This document shows, piece after piece, positions 44,137-53,836 of a DNA stretch of 64,000 bases. The position numbers and the translations under genes were made by a program. The DNA lies in contig NC_021353.1 of NCBI RefSeq assembly GCF_000404225.1, positions 1,736,001 to 1,800,000 on the forward strand, in the 5' to 3' direction. Each line of letters begins with the position of its first letter. The stretch's first letter is position 1. The DNA comes from Candidatus Methanomassiliicoccus intestinalis Issoire-Mx1. GTDB lineage: Archaea > Thermoplasmatota > Thermoplasmata > Methanomassiliicoccales > Methanomassiliicoccaceae. Below the pieces are notes generated by a model, which saw only the letters and a program-made list of their open reading frames with translations, was not told the origin of the DNA and did not search any database.

Positions 44137-46017
44137 TTATTCGTCATCAACTATGCGATAGTTTGCGTCTGTGAAGCCATCGTCATTGCCGCCGTTGCCT
44201 GCACCAGAGTTGGGAGGCGCCTGCTGCTGATTACCGGCCTGGGTCTGCTGAGCAGCCTGGGCGGCAGCCGCTGCTTCCTGATAGATGCGGGTTGTGATCG
44301 GCTCCATCTCTTTGATGAGGGCATCCATTTTTGTCTTGACATTGTCAACGTTGTCCTCTTTGACTGCAGCTTTGAGATCGTCCACCGCAGCTGAGATCTT
44401 AGCGCGTTCCTCTGAGGTAACTTTCTCTCCCAGATCATTTAAGCTCTTCTCAGTTGTATAAATCAGAGTGTCAGCCTGGTTAAGGATCTCAATCTTCTCC
44501 TTGCGTTTTTTATCTTCTTCGGAGAACCTCTCTGCCTGAGCGACCATATCATCGATTTCGTCCTTTGACAGTTTGTTGGAGGCGCTTATTGTGATCTTGG
44601 CTTCCTTTCCGGTACCAAGGTCCTTTGCAGAAACGCTGAGAATACCGTTGGCGTCAATATCATATGTGACTTCGATCTGAGGAATTCCCCTTGGTGCCGG
44701 CGGTATGCCTGACAGCTGGAATCTTCCCAGAGACACATTGTCTGCAGCCATTTCACGCTCTCCCTGAACAATGTGGACTTCCACGCTTGTCTGGTTGTCG
44801 GCTGCTGTGGAGAACACCTGTGACTTCTTTGTCGGGATCGTTGTGTTCCTGTCGATAAGTTTTGTAGCCACTCCTCCGAGGGTCTCAACGCTGAGAGACA
44901 GAGGCGTAACATCGAGAAGCAGAATATCCTTCACTTCTCCGGCTAACACTGCACCCTGAATTGCAGCACCCATGGAAACACATTCCATCGGGTCTATGCC
45001 GCGCTGGATTTTCTTTCCCACCACGCTTTCCACAAAGTTCTGCACGATAGGCATCCTGGTAGGTCCTCCGACCAGAATCACACTGTCAATGTCGTTTGTG
45101 CTGAGCTTGGCGTCTTTAATAGCGTTCATTATCGGGGTCCTGCATCTTTCAACAATTGAAGTTACCAGTTCTTCGAGCTTGGCTCTTGTAACTGTCATTG
45201 TAAGGTGCTTAGGTCCGCTCTGATCTGCGCTGATGAATGGAAGGTTGATTTCAGTAGACATAGTGGATGACAGTTCGATCTTTGCCTTCTCACAGGCTTC
45301 GCGCACTCTCCACATTGCCATTTTGTCTGAAGTGAGGTCTATGCCTGTTTCTTTCTGGAACTGTTTAACGGCAAAGTCCACAAATGCCTGGTCCATATCT
45401 GTTCCACCAAGCTGTGTATCACCGGATGTGGACAGAACTTCAAACACTCCATCGCTGAACTCCATGATTGTTACATCAAGGGTTCCGCCTCCAAGATCAA
45501 AGACTAAGATTCTCTGTGAATCTTTAGAATTGTCAAGGCCGAATGCCAGCGCTGCTGAAGTAGGTTCATTGATAATCCTGACTACATCCAGCCCTGCGAT
45601 TGCACCGGCATCTTTTGTAGCCTGCCTCTGATTATCGTTGAAGTAAGCAGGGACGGTGATTACTGCCTTTACTACCTCTTCTCCCAGAAATGCCTCTGCA
45701 TCTCTCTTTATCTTCTGGAGAATGAAGGCAGAAATCTGCTGCGGAGTGTATTCCTTCCCATAAATGTTAAATTTGTAATCAGTACCCATCTTACGCTTGG
45801 CAGCAACGATGGTCCCCTCTGGATTTGTAATTGCCTGCCTTCTTGCAGGCTCTCCCACAAGAAGTTCGCCTTCTTTAGTAAATGCTACATATGAAGGAAA
45901 TGCCTTTCCGCCTAGGCTTGTTCCTTCGGCGCTGGGGATCATTGTAGGTCTCCCGCCTTCCATGACGGATGCTGCTGAATTGCTAGTTCCCAAATCTATG
46001 CCGATGATCTTAGCCAT
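44137..46017 (-). CDS. dnaK: Chaperone DnaK (Hsp70)
   Basis: The 626-residue protein starts with AKIIGIDLGTSNSAAS and contains the ATPase signatures (VFDLGGGTLDVTIM and ILVGGPTRMPIVQ), the linker and the substrate-binding domain. The tail after residue 595 is Gln/Gly-rich and ends in an acidic IVDDE. AGGTGAGA gives a good Shine-Dalgarno for 46017, and the start overlaps the grpE end by eight bases. Mesophilic archaea are thought to have gained this bacterial set by transfer. Confidence 0.97.
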   Translation of the reverse strand: MAKIIGIDLGTSNSAASVMEGGRPTMIPSAEGTSLGGKAFPSYVAFTKEGELLVGEPARRQAITNPEGTIVAAKRKMGTDYKFNIYGKEYTPQQISAFILQKIKRDAEAFLGEEVVKAVITVPAYFNDNQRQATKDAGAIAGLDVVRIINEPTSAALAFGLDNSKDSQRILVFDLGGGTLDVTIMEFSDGVFEVLSTSGDTQLGGTDMDQAFVDFAVKQFQKETGIDLTSDKMAMWRVREACEKAKIELSSTMSTEINLPFISADQSGPKHLTMTVTRAKLEELVTSIVERCRTPIMNAIKDAKLSTNDIDSVILVGGPTRMPIVQNFVESVVGKKIQRGIDPMECVSMGAAIQGAVLAGEVKDILLLDVTPLSLSVETLGGVATKLIDRNTTIPTKKSQVFSTAADNQTSVEVHIVQGEREMAADNVSLGRFQLSGIPPAPRGIPQIEVTYDIDANGILSVSAKDLGTGKEAKITISASNKLSKDEIDDMVAQAERFSEEDKKRKEKIEILNQADTLIYTTEKSLNDLGEKVTSEERAKISAAVDDLKAAVKEDNVDNVKTKMDALIKEMEPITTRIYQEAAAAAQAAQQTQAGNQQQAPPNSGAGNGGNDDGFTDANYRIVDDE

Positions 46018-46552
46018 TATTCTCACCTGTTTCTTTAGCTACTTTTACTTTAGAGCACCTCAGAACTTTTGTTCCGAGTGAATAGCCCTTTTGATACACT
46101 TCTAATATCTTTCCGTCTTCGCCTTCGCCGACAGAAAACGCTTCATGATACGTTGGATCAAATGTTTCTGTCGGAATCTCTTTCAAACCATAGTCTTCGA
46201 AGAGTGCCAGCATATTCTGGTGTATCTTTGATATTCCTTCTTTAAACTCCTCAAGAGAACACTGCGCGGAAAGCGCACGTTCTAAATCGTCAAGCAGCGG
46301 GAGCATCTCAGAGACTACTTTCCCAGTCGCATAAAGCGTTGTCTCTTCCTTTTCTCTCGCGGTCCGTTTCTGATAATTTTCAAATTCTGCTTTGATACGG
46401 CGTGCTGAATCCAGGTAACCGTCTGCCAGTTCCATTAATTTCTTACTTTCTAATTTTTCCAATTCTAGTTCAGATTTGAGCTTTTCAAGCTCCGTCTGTT
46501 CTCCTTTCTCCGGAGAGGCCTCATTTTCTGCAGAATCTGGACTATTCATCAT
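46010..46552 (-). CDS. grpE: Nucleotide exchange factor GrpE
   Basis: The 180-residue protein has the long coiled-coil region (TELEKLKSELELEKLESKKL) followed by the GrpE helices (DSARRIKAEFENYQKRTARE) and a C-terminal beta domain (TFDPTYHEAFSVGEGEDGKI). It exchanges ADP on DnaK. The start at 46552 follows GGTGAT; the longer open frame to 46702 runs into the chaperonin gene and is not supported. It is the first gene of the operon and follows a terminator. Confidence 0.92.
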   Translation of the reverse strand: MMNSPDSAENEASPEKGEQTELEKLKSELELEKLESKKLMELADGYLDSARRIKAEFENYQKRTAREKEETTLYATGKVVSEMLPLLDDLERALSAQCSLEEFKEGISKIHQNMLALFEDYGLKEIPTETFDPTYHEAFSVGEGEDGKILEVYQKGYSLGTKVLRCSKVKVAKETGENNG

Positions 46553-46586
46553 ATCACCATTGTCAGAAACGTTAAATAAATTAGAA

Positions 46587-46604
46587 GGGGGCCAGAAGGC
46601 CCCT
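46587..46604 (-). terminator. Terminator between the thermosome and grpE genes
   Basis: GGGGCC and GGCCCC pair around an AGAA loop on either strand, and on the reverse strand the hairpin is followed by a T-rich sequence. Confidence 0.65.
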
Positions 46605-46613
46605 GTTTTGTGT

Positions 46614-48251
46614 TTAATCATCCATTCCCATATCAGGAGCGCCGCCGGGTCCCATGCCCATGCCTCCGCCAGGTCCGCCTCTTGATGCAATAACATCATC
46701 AATCCTCAGAATGAGAATTGCAGCGTCTGTTGCGGAGTTAATAGCCTGACGTCCTACTCTGATAGGCTCGACTACCTTCTCACTGGACATGTCAACGACT
46801 TTGCCGGTGTATACATTCAGACCAGCGTGGATCTTCTTATCCTTGTGTGCCTTCCTAAGGTTAATAAGGATGTCGATCGGGTCGAGACCAGCGTTCTCAG
46901 CTAATGCAGTTGGAATAACTTCCAGAGCACTTGCATATGCATCGATTGCAATCTGCTCCCTGCCGCCGATTGAAGCTGCGTATTCACGGAGTTTCATAGC
47001 TATTTCAACAGCTGTGCTTCCTCCGCCGGTAACCATCTTGCCGTCTTCTACTGCTACAGCAACAACGCTCATTGCGTCATCCAGAGACCTCTCAACTTCA
47101 TCGATTACGTGGTTTGTACCGCCTCTGAGAAGCATTGAAACAGCCTTGGGGTTCTTGCAGCCTGTCACAAAGGTCATGTCATCTTCCTGGATCTTCTTTA
47201 CTTCAACCATTGCTGCAGTTCCGAGTTCGTCTGCGCCAAGCTCATCGATCTTGGTTACAACGTTGGCACCGGTTGCTTTGGCAAGTTTCTCCATATCAGA
47301 TTTCTTTACCCTGCGGACAGCAAAGATTCCTTCTTTAGACAGGAAGTGCTGTGCGAGGTCATCAATGCCCTTCTGGCAGAATACAACGTTTGCTCCAGAG
47401 TCTTTGATGGTCTTGACCATCTTGCGGAGCATGTTTTCTTCCTCATCGAGGAATGCCTGCATCTGGGATGGGTCGGTGATTTCGATCTTTGCATCGATTT
47501 CAGTTTTCTGAACTTCGATTGCTGCATCGAGAAGTGCGATTTTTGCTTTAGCGATCTTGGTAGGCATACCTGGGTGGACTGGCTCTTTGTCAATGATTAC
47601 ACCCTGGATAAGTTCGCTGTCATCCATAGATCCGCCGGTCTTCTTTACGACCTGGATGTTGTCCATATCAACAGTCCATTCGTTGTCGATCTTCTCGGCG
47701 ATCTCGCTGATAGCTGAAACACAAAGATCTGCCAGGTAGTCCCTGGAGCCGCTGACGGATTTGGAGATCATGGAAGTTTCTGCAATGATCTTTAGAGCTT
47801 TCTTATCCTTAGGATCAATTGGCTTAGCGCATTTGTCAAGGATCTCTTGTGCTTTGTTGCATGCGAGTCTGTATCCTCCGGCAATGATTGTCGGGTGGAT
47901 GTTTGATTCGATCAGATCTACTGCTTTCTTTAGCAGCTCACCTGCAAGAACTACGGCTGTGGTTGTACCGTCGCCGGCTTCTTCGTCCTGTGTTTTTGCA
48001 ACTTCCACAAGCATCTTGGCTGCAGGATGATCTACATCGATTTCTTTCAGAATGGTAACGCCATCGTTAGTGATGACAACGTCACCCAAGCTGTCCACAA
48101 GCATCTTGTCCATGCCGCGGGGGCCCAGTGTACTGCGTACTGCGTCTGCGATTGCTCTTGCAGCTGCGATGTTGTTGTATTGAGCATCCTTTCCCTTGTC
48201 TCTCTTGGTGCCTTCTTTTAGGATCAGTATAGGTGTGTTACCCATTCCCAT
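46614..48251 (-). CDS. Thermosome subunit (group II chaperonin)
   Basis: The 545-residue subunit has the ATPase motif EAGDGTTTAVVLAGELL, the STLGPRGMDKMLVDSLGDVV start region and the VTGGGSTAVEIAM motif. It ends in the Gly/Met-rich repeat tail (GGPGGGMGMGPGGAPDMGMDD) of a normal group II subunit, unlike the paralogue at 7337. The chaperonin folds proteins in an ATP-driven double ring. It is upstream of grpE on the same strand but separated by a terminator. Confidence 0.97.
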   Translation of the reverse strand: MGMGNTPILILKEGTKRDKGKDAQYNNIAAARAIADAVRSTLGPRGMDKMLVDSLGDVVITNDGVTILKEIDVDHPAAKMLVEVAKTQDEEAGDGTTTAVVLAGELLKKAVDLIESNIHPTIIAGGYRLACNKAQEILDKCAKPIDPKDKKALKIIAETSMISKSVSGSRDYLADLCVSAISEIAEKIDNEWTVDMDNIQVVKKTGGSMDDSELIQGVIIDKEPVHPGMPTKIAKAKIALLDAAIEVQKTEIDAKIEITDPSQMQAFLDEEENMLRKMVKTIKDSGANVVFCQKGIDDLAQHFLSKEGIFAVRRVKKSDMEKLAKATGANVVTKIDELGADELGTAAMVEVKKIQEDDMTFVTGCKNPKAVSMLLRGGTNHVIDEVERSLDDAMSVVAVAVEDGKMVTGGGSTAVEIAMKLREYAASIGGREQIAIDAYASALEVIPTALAENAGLDPIDILINLRKAHKDKKIHAGLNVYTGKVVDMSSEKVVEPIRVGRQAINSATDAAILILRIDDVIASRGGPGGGMGMGPGGAPDMGMDD

Positions 48252-48486
48252 GATTTTTTGCCTCCAATTGTAAATGTTATAGTCTTAATATAGACTAGGA
48301 ATGAAAGCAATGTTTAATCTTCTATATAATCTTATCGGTAAATCACTATGAAAAATCGACAAAAAGACGAGCAGCCAGCATAGAAGATTAAACAGGCGGT
48401 CAAAAAGTTCAACAATATATGGGATAAAAATCTGTTTTAGGTCTGTCAGGGATAATTTGATACTTTGAATATGCTATGACGATGCG

Positions 48487-48957
48487 ATGGACGACCTCGA
48501 AACGTGTGTAGCGGCAGTATTCAAACGCAAAGGCAAAAATGTAGTCACAGAAACAGAGTTCGTATTCGCAGTTTCTTTAGATTACAGATGGTTCACACCG
48601 AAAGAGGCCCAGGAGCTGCTGGATTTAGCCATTAAAAAAGGACTGATTATTAGATCTGAAGATTTTCTCAAGCCTGCTTTTGATCCCAAGGATCAGGACA
48701 TCCCGATGTCGTTCCGCCCCAGCAAAGGCATTCTCAGCAGTGAAATGGAAGAAGAAATCTCAGTATTCAGCAAACTGCTGAGGGACATCTCAAATTCCAG
48801 CGGAATGAAGAAAAGAGATGTCGTGGCAAGAATCAACAAGATTCAGGAAAAAGTAGGAGTGGATGTGGAAGTAGCCGCGCTCCTGATGGCAAGAGACAGC
48901 GGGTTAGATCCAAACCAGTATTTTGAAGAGGTTTGGAAAGAAGTTTGTGAAAAGTAA
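48487..48957 (+). CDS. DUF2240 family protein
   Basis: The 156-residue protein has the family pattern MDDLETCVAAVFKRKGKNVV, WFTPKEAQELLDLAIKKGLI and FRPSKGILSSEMEEEISVF. It is a euryarchaeal protein of unknown role with a winged-helix-like N-terminal part. It converges with the aMBF1 gene at a two-base gap. Confidence 0.75.
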   Translation: MDDLETCVAAVFKRKGKNVVTETEFVFAVSLDYRWFTPKEAQELLDLAIKKGLIIRSEDFLKPAFDPKDQDIPMSFRPSKGILSSEMEEEISVFSKLLRDISNSSGMKKRDVVARINKIQEKVGVDVEVAALLMARDSGLDPNQYFEEVWKEVCEK

Positions 48958-48959
48958 TT

Positions 48960-49472
48960 TCATCCTTTTTTGATCAGATCTCCGAGAGTCAGGGTTTTAC
49001 CGCCTGACGCTGATGAAGACGAAGCTATCGAAGACACTTTTTCCGTCAGTTTTATGCCCAGCTCCTTTTCCAGTTTTTTAACCAGACTGTCGCTTGGCAG
49101 CATGTCACCGTTTTCAACTTTCGCGATGATCGTTGCCTTCTCGTTGAGCTTAGCTGCCAGATCCTCTTGTTTCATGTTGCGTGCCCTGCGGGCGTCTTTG
49201 ATCACTGAAGCGTAATCCGGTATGAGATCCTCTGATGTATCCATGTCTTTGTATACATCCCTGGTACGCATACGCCTCTCCCTTGCCTCGAGACGTTCGT
49301 TGACTACTGCACGGCTAACAGGGGCGCTTGCAGCGTTCTTTTTGGCGTGGCTGCCTGTTCCGTCAGCACTCTCTCCAAACTTGGAACACTCCTTGCATAC
49401 TTTCAGCTCTGTGCCTTCTATGAATACAGTTTTAATCCATTCGGACTTTTTGCCGCACATTTCACATATCAT
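48960..49472 (-). CDS. Multiprotein-bridging factor 1 homologue (aMBF1)
   Basis: The 170-residue protein starts with a zinc ribbon (MICEMCGKKSEWIK ... CKEC) and has a Cro-like helix-turn-helix (VIKDARRARNMKQEDLAAKL then NEKATIIAKVENGDMLPSD). aMBF1 is a small archaeal transcription factor associated with the ribosome. Convergent with the DUF2240 gene; a 223-base gap separates it from pan. Confidence 0.9.
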   Translation of the reverse strand: MICEMCGKKSEWIKTVFIEGTELKVCKECSKFGESADGTGSHAKKNAASAPVSRAVVNERLEARERRMRTRDVYKDMDTSEDLIPDYASVIKDARRARNMKQEDLAAKLNEKATIIAKVENGDMLPSDSLVKKLEKELGIKLTEKVSSIASSSSASGGKTLTLGDLIKKG

Positions 49473-49695
49473 TTCAGGTCACTTCTTTATTAAATAACAC
49501 TGATTTGAAGCTTCCCCCTGCAATGTTATTATAAGGGCTAAAGAATATGTAAAGATTAGATACATTACGGATCTATAATCAACGTAATTATGAATTAGCA
49601 AAATTTAGCTGAAAGCTATATATCTAACACTATGCTTAATTATAGTGAAAGCGTGATGAGAATATCCAGTTCAGAATCAAAATGCAGAGGTGGAA

Positions 49696-50907
49696 ATGAT
49701 GAATGATGAGCAATTAGAAGAAGTCGTTAAGGAACTGAACGATAAGATCGAAGTCCTTGAAACGAAAAATAGCGAAGTGATCAGTGACCTTCAAAAAGTG
49801 GAGAGCGAGCGCCGCTACATCGAGAGCGAATTGTTCAGAACACAAAAGGAACTCAAGAGGATGAAGAGTGAACTGGAACGAATGAAATCTCCTCCCCTCA
49901 TCATAGGATCGATCAAAGATGTTCTGATCGATGGCAGGGTTGTTGTAAAGAGTTCTACCGGTCCAGACTTTATTGTTACCACTTCAGAATATGTACCTCC
50001 AGAAGACCTCATTGTAGGTTCAAGAGTTGCTCTGAACAAACAGACATTAGCAGTGATGAACGTTCTGCCGCCTTCCTTAGACCCGCTGGTCACAGGAGCA
50101 GAGATCATCGAGAAGCCTGAACTCACATATTCAGAGATAGGCGGTCTTGAAGAACAGATAATGGAAGTCAGGGAAGCCGTTGAAGATCCTCTTCTGCGTC
50201 CTGAACTCTACAAAAAAGTAGGAATAGAGCCTCCTAAGGGAGTGCTGCTCGTAGGTCCCCCTGGAACAGGAAAGACTCTGCTGGCTAAAGCTGTAGCACA
50301 CCAGACAAATGCTACATTCATCAGATTTGTAGGTTCAGAGCTTGTTCAGAAATACATCGGAGAGGGTGCCAGACTTGTCAGGGAATTATTTGAACTGGCA
50401 AAGGAGAAGGCCCCCAGCATTGTATTCATTGATGAACTCGACTCCATAGGCGCAAAGCGTCTGGAAGTATCGACATCTGGAGACAGGGAAGTTCAGAGAA
50501 CCCTTATGCAGCTGCTGTCAGAGCTTGATGGATTCAATCCGATCGGCGAGGTAAAAATCATCGGTGCAACAAACAGGCCTGATATCCTGGATGATGCTCT
50601 TCTCAGACCCGGAAGGTTTGACCGTATCATCGAAGTCCCCGTACCCAACTACGAAGGCAGACTGGAGATCCTTAAGATCCACACCAAGAAAATGAACATG
50701 GACAAGAACATCTCCCTTACAGAAATTGCCATGAAAGCCGATGGGGCAACAGGTGCTGAACTGAAAGCCATCTGCACAGAAGCTGGTATGTTTGCAATCA
50801 GAGAAGGCAGAGACTGTGTAATCTCCACCGACTTTGACCATGCGATCTCCAAGATTCTTGATACAGAGGCTGCAAAAATAGTCGAATCAGGCGTAATGTT
50901 CGCCTAA
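49696..50907 (+). CDS. pan: Proteasome-activating nucleotidase (PAN)
   Basis: The 403-residue AAA ATPase unfolds substrates and feeds the 20S proteasome. Residues 1-60 form a coiled coil, an OB domain follows, and the AAA part has GPPGTGKT, FIDELDSIGAKR and the RPGRFDRI arginine fingers. The start at 49696 (GAGGTGG upstream) is preferred to the GTG at 49690. The last three residues are Met-Phe-Ala, so the penultimate residue is Phe rather than the Tyr of the HbYX motif. Cdc48 in this window ends in Ala-Tyr-Arg instead. Confidence 0.95.
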   Translation: MMNDEQLEEVVKELNDKIEVLETKNSEVISDLQKVESERRYIESELFRTQKELKRMKSELERMKSPPLIIGSIKDVLIDGRVVVKSSTGPDFIVTTSEYVPPEDLIVGSRVALNKQTLAVMNVLPPSLDPLVTGAEIIEKPELTYSEIGGLEEQIMEVREAVEDPLLRPELYKKVGIEPPKGVLLVGPPGTGKTLLAKAVAHQTNATFIRFVGSELVQKYIGEGARLVRELFELAKEKAPSIVFIDELDSIGAKRLEVSTSGDREVQRTLMQLLSELDGFNPIGEVKIIGATNRPDILDDALLRPGRFDRIIEVPVPNYEGRLEILKIHTKKMNMDKNISLTEIAMKADGATGAELKAICTEAGMFAIREGRDCVISTDFDHAISKILDTEAAKIVESGVMFA

Positions 50908-50924
50908 ACCCCTTTCTTTAATTT

Positions 50925-51281
50925 TTAATCAAAATCCAAATGGCTGTTGCTTTTGAATCTGATAACAGGGATGTTTTTCTCCCTTAATTTTTTGATAAGA
51001 TATGCATCGTTTGTAACAACATACGCACCCAGGCGCGATGCTAGTTCGATGACTGCGTAATCCCCGGCTTCTTCTGTTTTTTCTACATTATAATTTAAAG
51101 CCAGTTTCAGTGCTGCCGAAGCAAACTTGTTTTTTGACCGCTTCAGTTCTCCCAGGATCGGGAGCGGTACATAGACTTCACAGTTTCCTAAAAGAGACTT
51201 TATCTGAGAATCCAGATTGACTGAGCGTTCAAAAGGAAGAAGAAGAGCGTTGGTGTCCAACACTACTTTCTGCATAGCCAT
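50925..51281 (-). CDS. PIN-domain RNA nuclease (FCF1/VapC-like)
   Basis: The 118-residue protein is a single PIN domain: VVLDTNALLLPFER at the start with the first Asp, LGELKRSKNK with the Glu, GDYAVIELA and VVTNDAYLIKKL with the later Asps. It sits just after the aIF2-gamma gene, where archaea often encode an FCF1/UTP24-like PIN protein for rRNA processing. No antitoxin gene is beside it, so a toxin role is less likely. Confidence 0.85.
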   Translation of the reverse strand: MAMQKVVLDTNALLLPFERSVNLDSQIKSLLGNCEVYVPLPILGELKRSKNKFASAALKLALNYNVEKTEEAGDYAVIELASRLGAYVVTNDAYLIKKLREKNIPVIRFKSNSHLDFD

Positions 51282-51282
51282 C

Positions 51283-52509
51283 TCATTGAATTATGCCGTA
51301 TCCGATCAGACGCCATTTGCCTGAGATACGCCTGGAGATAGCTACACGCTGCTCTGTCTGCGCACATACTGGAATCTTCAGAGTCACTTCAGACTCATCT
51401 CCGCGCGCACTCGTAACAACTCCTACGGTAGTAGCTGTTCCGATGCTGAGCATAAGCGGTTCGTTTGTTTTGATGTTTTCAACAACCAAATCATCCGCAG
51501 TACCGACTACCCTCTCAAGAAGATGGGTTGTCATGGTAAACTTATGCAGCACTGGAGGTAAAGTTCCAGGTTTGCCGACTACTCTGCCGGTAAGACCGTC
51601 AGATTTTGTCAGAGAAGGATCCAACTTTGTTCCGATGGCAATGAGTCCGCCCTGAGTAGCAGTTTCCACTTCAGAGTTTCCAGTGTGGAGAGTCTCTACT
51701 GTTGTGGTGATGCTTTCCCAAACGGACTTTCCGCCGCCCTGTTCCACTTTTCTGCCCGGTGCTACTTCAATGTCATCGCCTATTGACAGGCTTCCCTGAA
51801 TCAATGAGCCTCCAATGACACCGCCTTTCAGAGTTTCCGGTGCGGAACCAGGTGTGTTAATGTCAAAAGACCTTGCCACATACATCAACGGAGGTTTCTC
51901 CATATCCATAGCTGGAGTTGGAATGTAAGTTTCGATGGTCTCTATGAGCTTGTCAATGTTGACATCATGGTGTGCAGATACAGGAATTATCGGTGCACCT
52001 TCAGCGATGGTGCCCTTTACAAAATTCTTGATCTCCATATAGTTCTCTAAAGCTTCTTCCTTAGTCACTATATCGATCTTGTTCTGTACAATAATGATCT
52101 TATCAACACCGATGATTGACAAAGCCATCAAATGCTCTTTTGTCTGAGGCTGCGGGCAGTGCTCGTTTGCAGCAACCAGCAGAAGAGCTCCCTGCATCAT
52201 AGCCGCACCGGATAACATGGTAGCCATGAGAGTCTCGTGGCCCGGTGCATCGACTAATGAAATAGATCTTAAAAATTTGGCTTTCCCTCCGCATCCGGGA
52301 CATTTCTCGTATGCAGAGTACTTGCCGCATTCCTCGCAGTAATAAAAGTCTGCGTCAGCATATCCTAAACGTATAGAAATCCCACGCTTAATCTCTTCAG
52401 AGTGGCGGTCTGTCCACTGCCCGCTGAGAGCTTTCGTTAGCGTGGTCTTACCATGGTCTACGTGACCAATCATCCCGATATTGATTTCAGGATGATGAGG
52501 GCTCTTCAT
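51283..52509 (-). CDS. Translation initiation factor 2, gamma subunit
   Basis: The 408-residue GTPase brings initiator tRNA to the ribosome. GTPase motifs are visible: GHVDHGKTTL, VDAPGHET and NKIDIVT, plus a zinc knuckle (CEECGKYSAYEKCPGCGG) near residue 57. Domains 2 and 3 follow with IGTKLDPSLTKSDGL. It overlaps the S6e gene by four bases and the PIN gene follows one base later, a common archaeal order. Confidence 0.97.
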   Translation of the reverse strand: MKSPHHPEINIGMIGHVDHGKTTLTKALSGQWTDRHSEEIKRGISIRLGYADADFYYCEECGKYSAYEKCPGCGGKAKFLRSISLVDAPGHETLMATMLSGAAMMQGALLLVAANEHCPQPQTKEHLMALSIIGVDKIIIVQNKIDIVTKEEALENYMEIKNFVKGTIAEGAPIIPVSAHHDVNIDKLIETIETYIPTPAMDMEKPPLMYVARSFDINTPGSAPETLKGGVIGGSLIQGSLSIGDDIEVAPGRKVEQGGGKSVWESITTTVETLHTGNSEVETATQGGLIAIGTKLDPSLTKSDGLTGRVVGKPGTLPPVLHKFTMTTHLLERVVGTADDLVVENIKTNEPLMLSIGTATTVGVVTSARGDESEVTLKIPVCAQTEQRVAISRRISGKWRLIGYGIIQ

Positions 52510-52901
52510 TGCTTCTCCTCTTTCTGACCCAGAAGTTCTTCGACTGGCTTGGAGCCAATTCCACTGATAATCATGTTGATCTGGGTGGTATCTGTTGAAA
52601 TTGTATTTCCCCTTACCATCTTACGGCGTCTCATTCCCTTATCCGGGGCATTGAAACCGCTGCTGTCTGAGAGGAGAATTGGTTTTCTCTTTCCGCCTGG
52701 AAGATCGCTTCTCATGGGCACTCCGTCTTTGTCACTTCCTCCGGAAATTGTCAATTTGTATCCTGGAAGACTAACGAAGATCCCATCTACAACATCTCCA
52801 ATTTTCTTACCGATTAGAGAGTTTGCATGATGACCAGACACATCCATCTGATAGGATTTTCCGGTCTTTACATCGTTAATGACAGCTTTAAACTCAACCA
52901 T
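52506..52901 (-). CDS. Ribosomal protein S6e
   Basis: The 131-residue small-subunit protein reads MVEFKAVINDVKTGKSYQMD, then GKKIGDVVDGIFVSLPGYKLTISG, matching archaeal S6e. It is the first gene of the S6e / aIF2-gamma / PIN operon. The length is normal for archaea. Confidence 0.96.
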   Translation of the reverse strand: MVEFKAVINDVKTGKSYQMDVSGHHANSLIGKKIGDVVDGIFVSLPGYKLTISGGSDKDGVPMRSDLPGGKRKPILLSDSSGFNAPDKGMRRRKMVRGNTISTDTTQINMIISGIGSKPVEELLGQKEEKQ

Positions 52902-53041
52902 CTAAACACCTTATGAATGGAGGACTTAATGACAACAGAGATATAAAGCTTATTACAGTGGAAACTTCAAAAATAATCCCGCTGTCAGGGATGTTCAAGA
53001 GAAAAGGTTTACAAGCTTAAGAGTATGTGGTTGTAGATTGG

Positions 53042-53836
53042 ATGCCTTCAAATCAAGAGCCGTTTACATTCGAGGATCTCACTGAAATCTGCAGGAGAGA
53101 ACAGAAGTCAAAGTATCCTGTAGAGGTACGTCCAGATTTTTATCTAGTCGTCAGAGAATGCAGGGACAGGCTCAAAAAAGAGATAGAACGGGAATTCTCC
53201 ATAGACCAGTATTCCCTGAAGGCAAAACTGGCATCCAACCAGCTGATTAAGTTCCAGGAAAAATCGCAGCAGGTCTTTGAGTTCAGATTCGCCAAGATTC
53301 AGTCCATGGGGCTGAGAGCGGCTCTGGGAAACAGAGTGGATCTGAGAAAGCTTACTCCTGAAGAACTTGAATTCTTCAATCTGATAGTTGAGATAATCAG
53401 CAGCAAAAAATCGATGCTGATCGGAGGAGAATTTACCTCCACTAGGACGATCGACAATTATGTTGCTCCAGTGAAGAGAGAGCCTGTTGTTCAGGAAGTT
53501 CCTGCCAGAACGGAAGAGATCGGGCCTCCGGAGATTGTTCCAGAAGATGAGGGGGCTATTCCCCCCGAAGACGAGGAAATGTTTCCCGAGGATGAGGAAG
53601 AGCCTGCCAAGGTGGCTTCTGCTATCTCTGAACCCGCTGTTGAAAACGAGAGTGCTGCTGAATCCCCGGCTGAGCCTGAATACATGCTGGTAAGAATTTT
53701 GGCAGATATTCCTGAGATCGCAGGCAGCGACCGCAACTTCAGACTGAAAAAAGAAGACATTGTAACGCTGCCGCTGCCGATAGCTAATATCCTAATTAAA
53801 CAGAATGCAGCTCTGAAGATCAATATAGAATTATAA
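53042..53836 (+). CDS. GINS complex subunit (Gins51-like)
   Basis: The 264-residue protein has the N-terminal GINS A domain (FTFEDLTEICRREQKSK ... RKLTPEELEFFNLIVEI) followed by a low-complexity acidic linker (residues 165-205, EDEEMFPEDEEEPAK) and the small B domain (YMLVRILADIPEIAGSDRNF). GINS activates the replicative MCM helicase. The start at 53042 is preferred over the GTG at 53027. It converges with the MBL-fold gene by six bases. Confidence 0.85.
   Translation: MPSNQEPFTFEDLTEICRREQKSKYPVEVRPDFYLVVRECRDRLKKEIEREFSIDQYSLKAKLASNQLIKFQEKSQQVFEFRFAKIQSMGLRAALGNRVDLRKLTPEELEFFNLIVEIISSKKSMLIGGEFTSTRTIDNYVAPVKREPVVQEVPARTEEIGPPEIVPEDEGAIPPEDEEMFPEDEEEPAKVASAISEPAVENESAAESPAEPEYMLVRILADIPEIAGSDRNFRLKKEDIVTLPLPIANILIKQNAALKINIEL

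Noticed and set aside
46553..46702. A longer GrpE start at 46702
   Set aside because: It overlaps the thermosome stop region and the hairpin terminator; a Shine-Dalgarno supports 46552 instead.
50925..51281. The PIN protein as the toxin of a toxin-antitoxin pair
   Set aside because: No small antitoxin gene is adjacent, and the gene follows S6e and aIF2-gamma as in many archaea where it is an rRNA-processing PIN protein.
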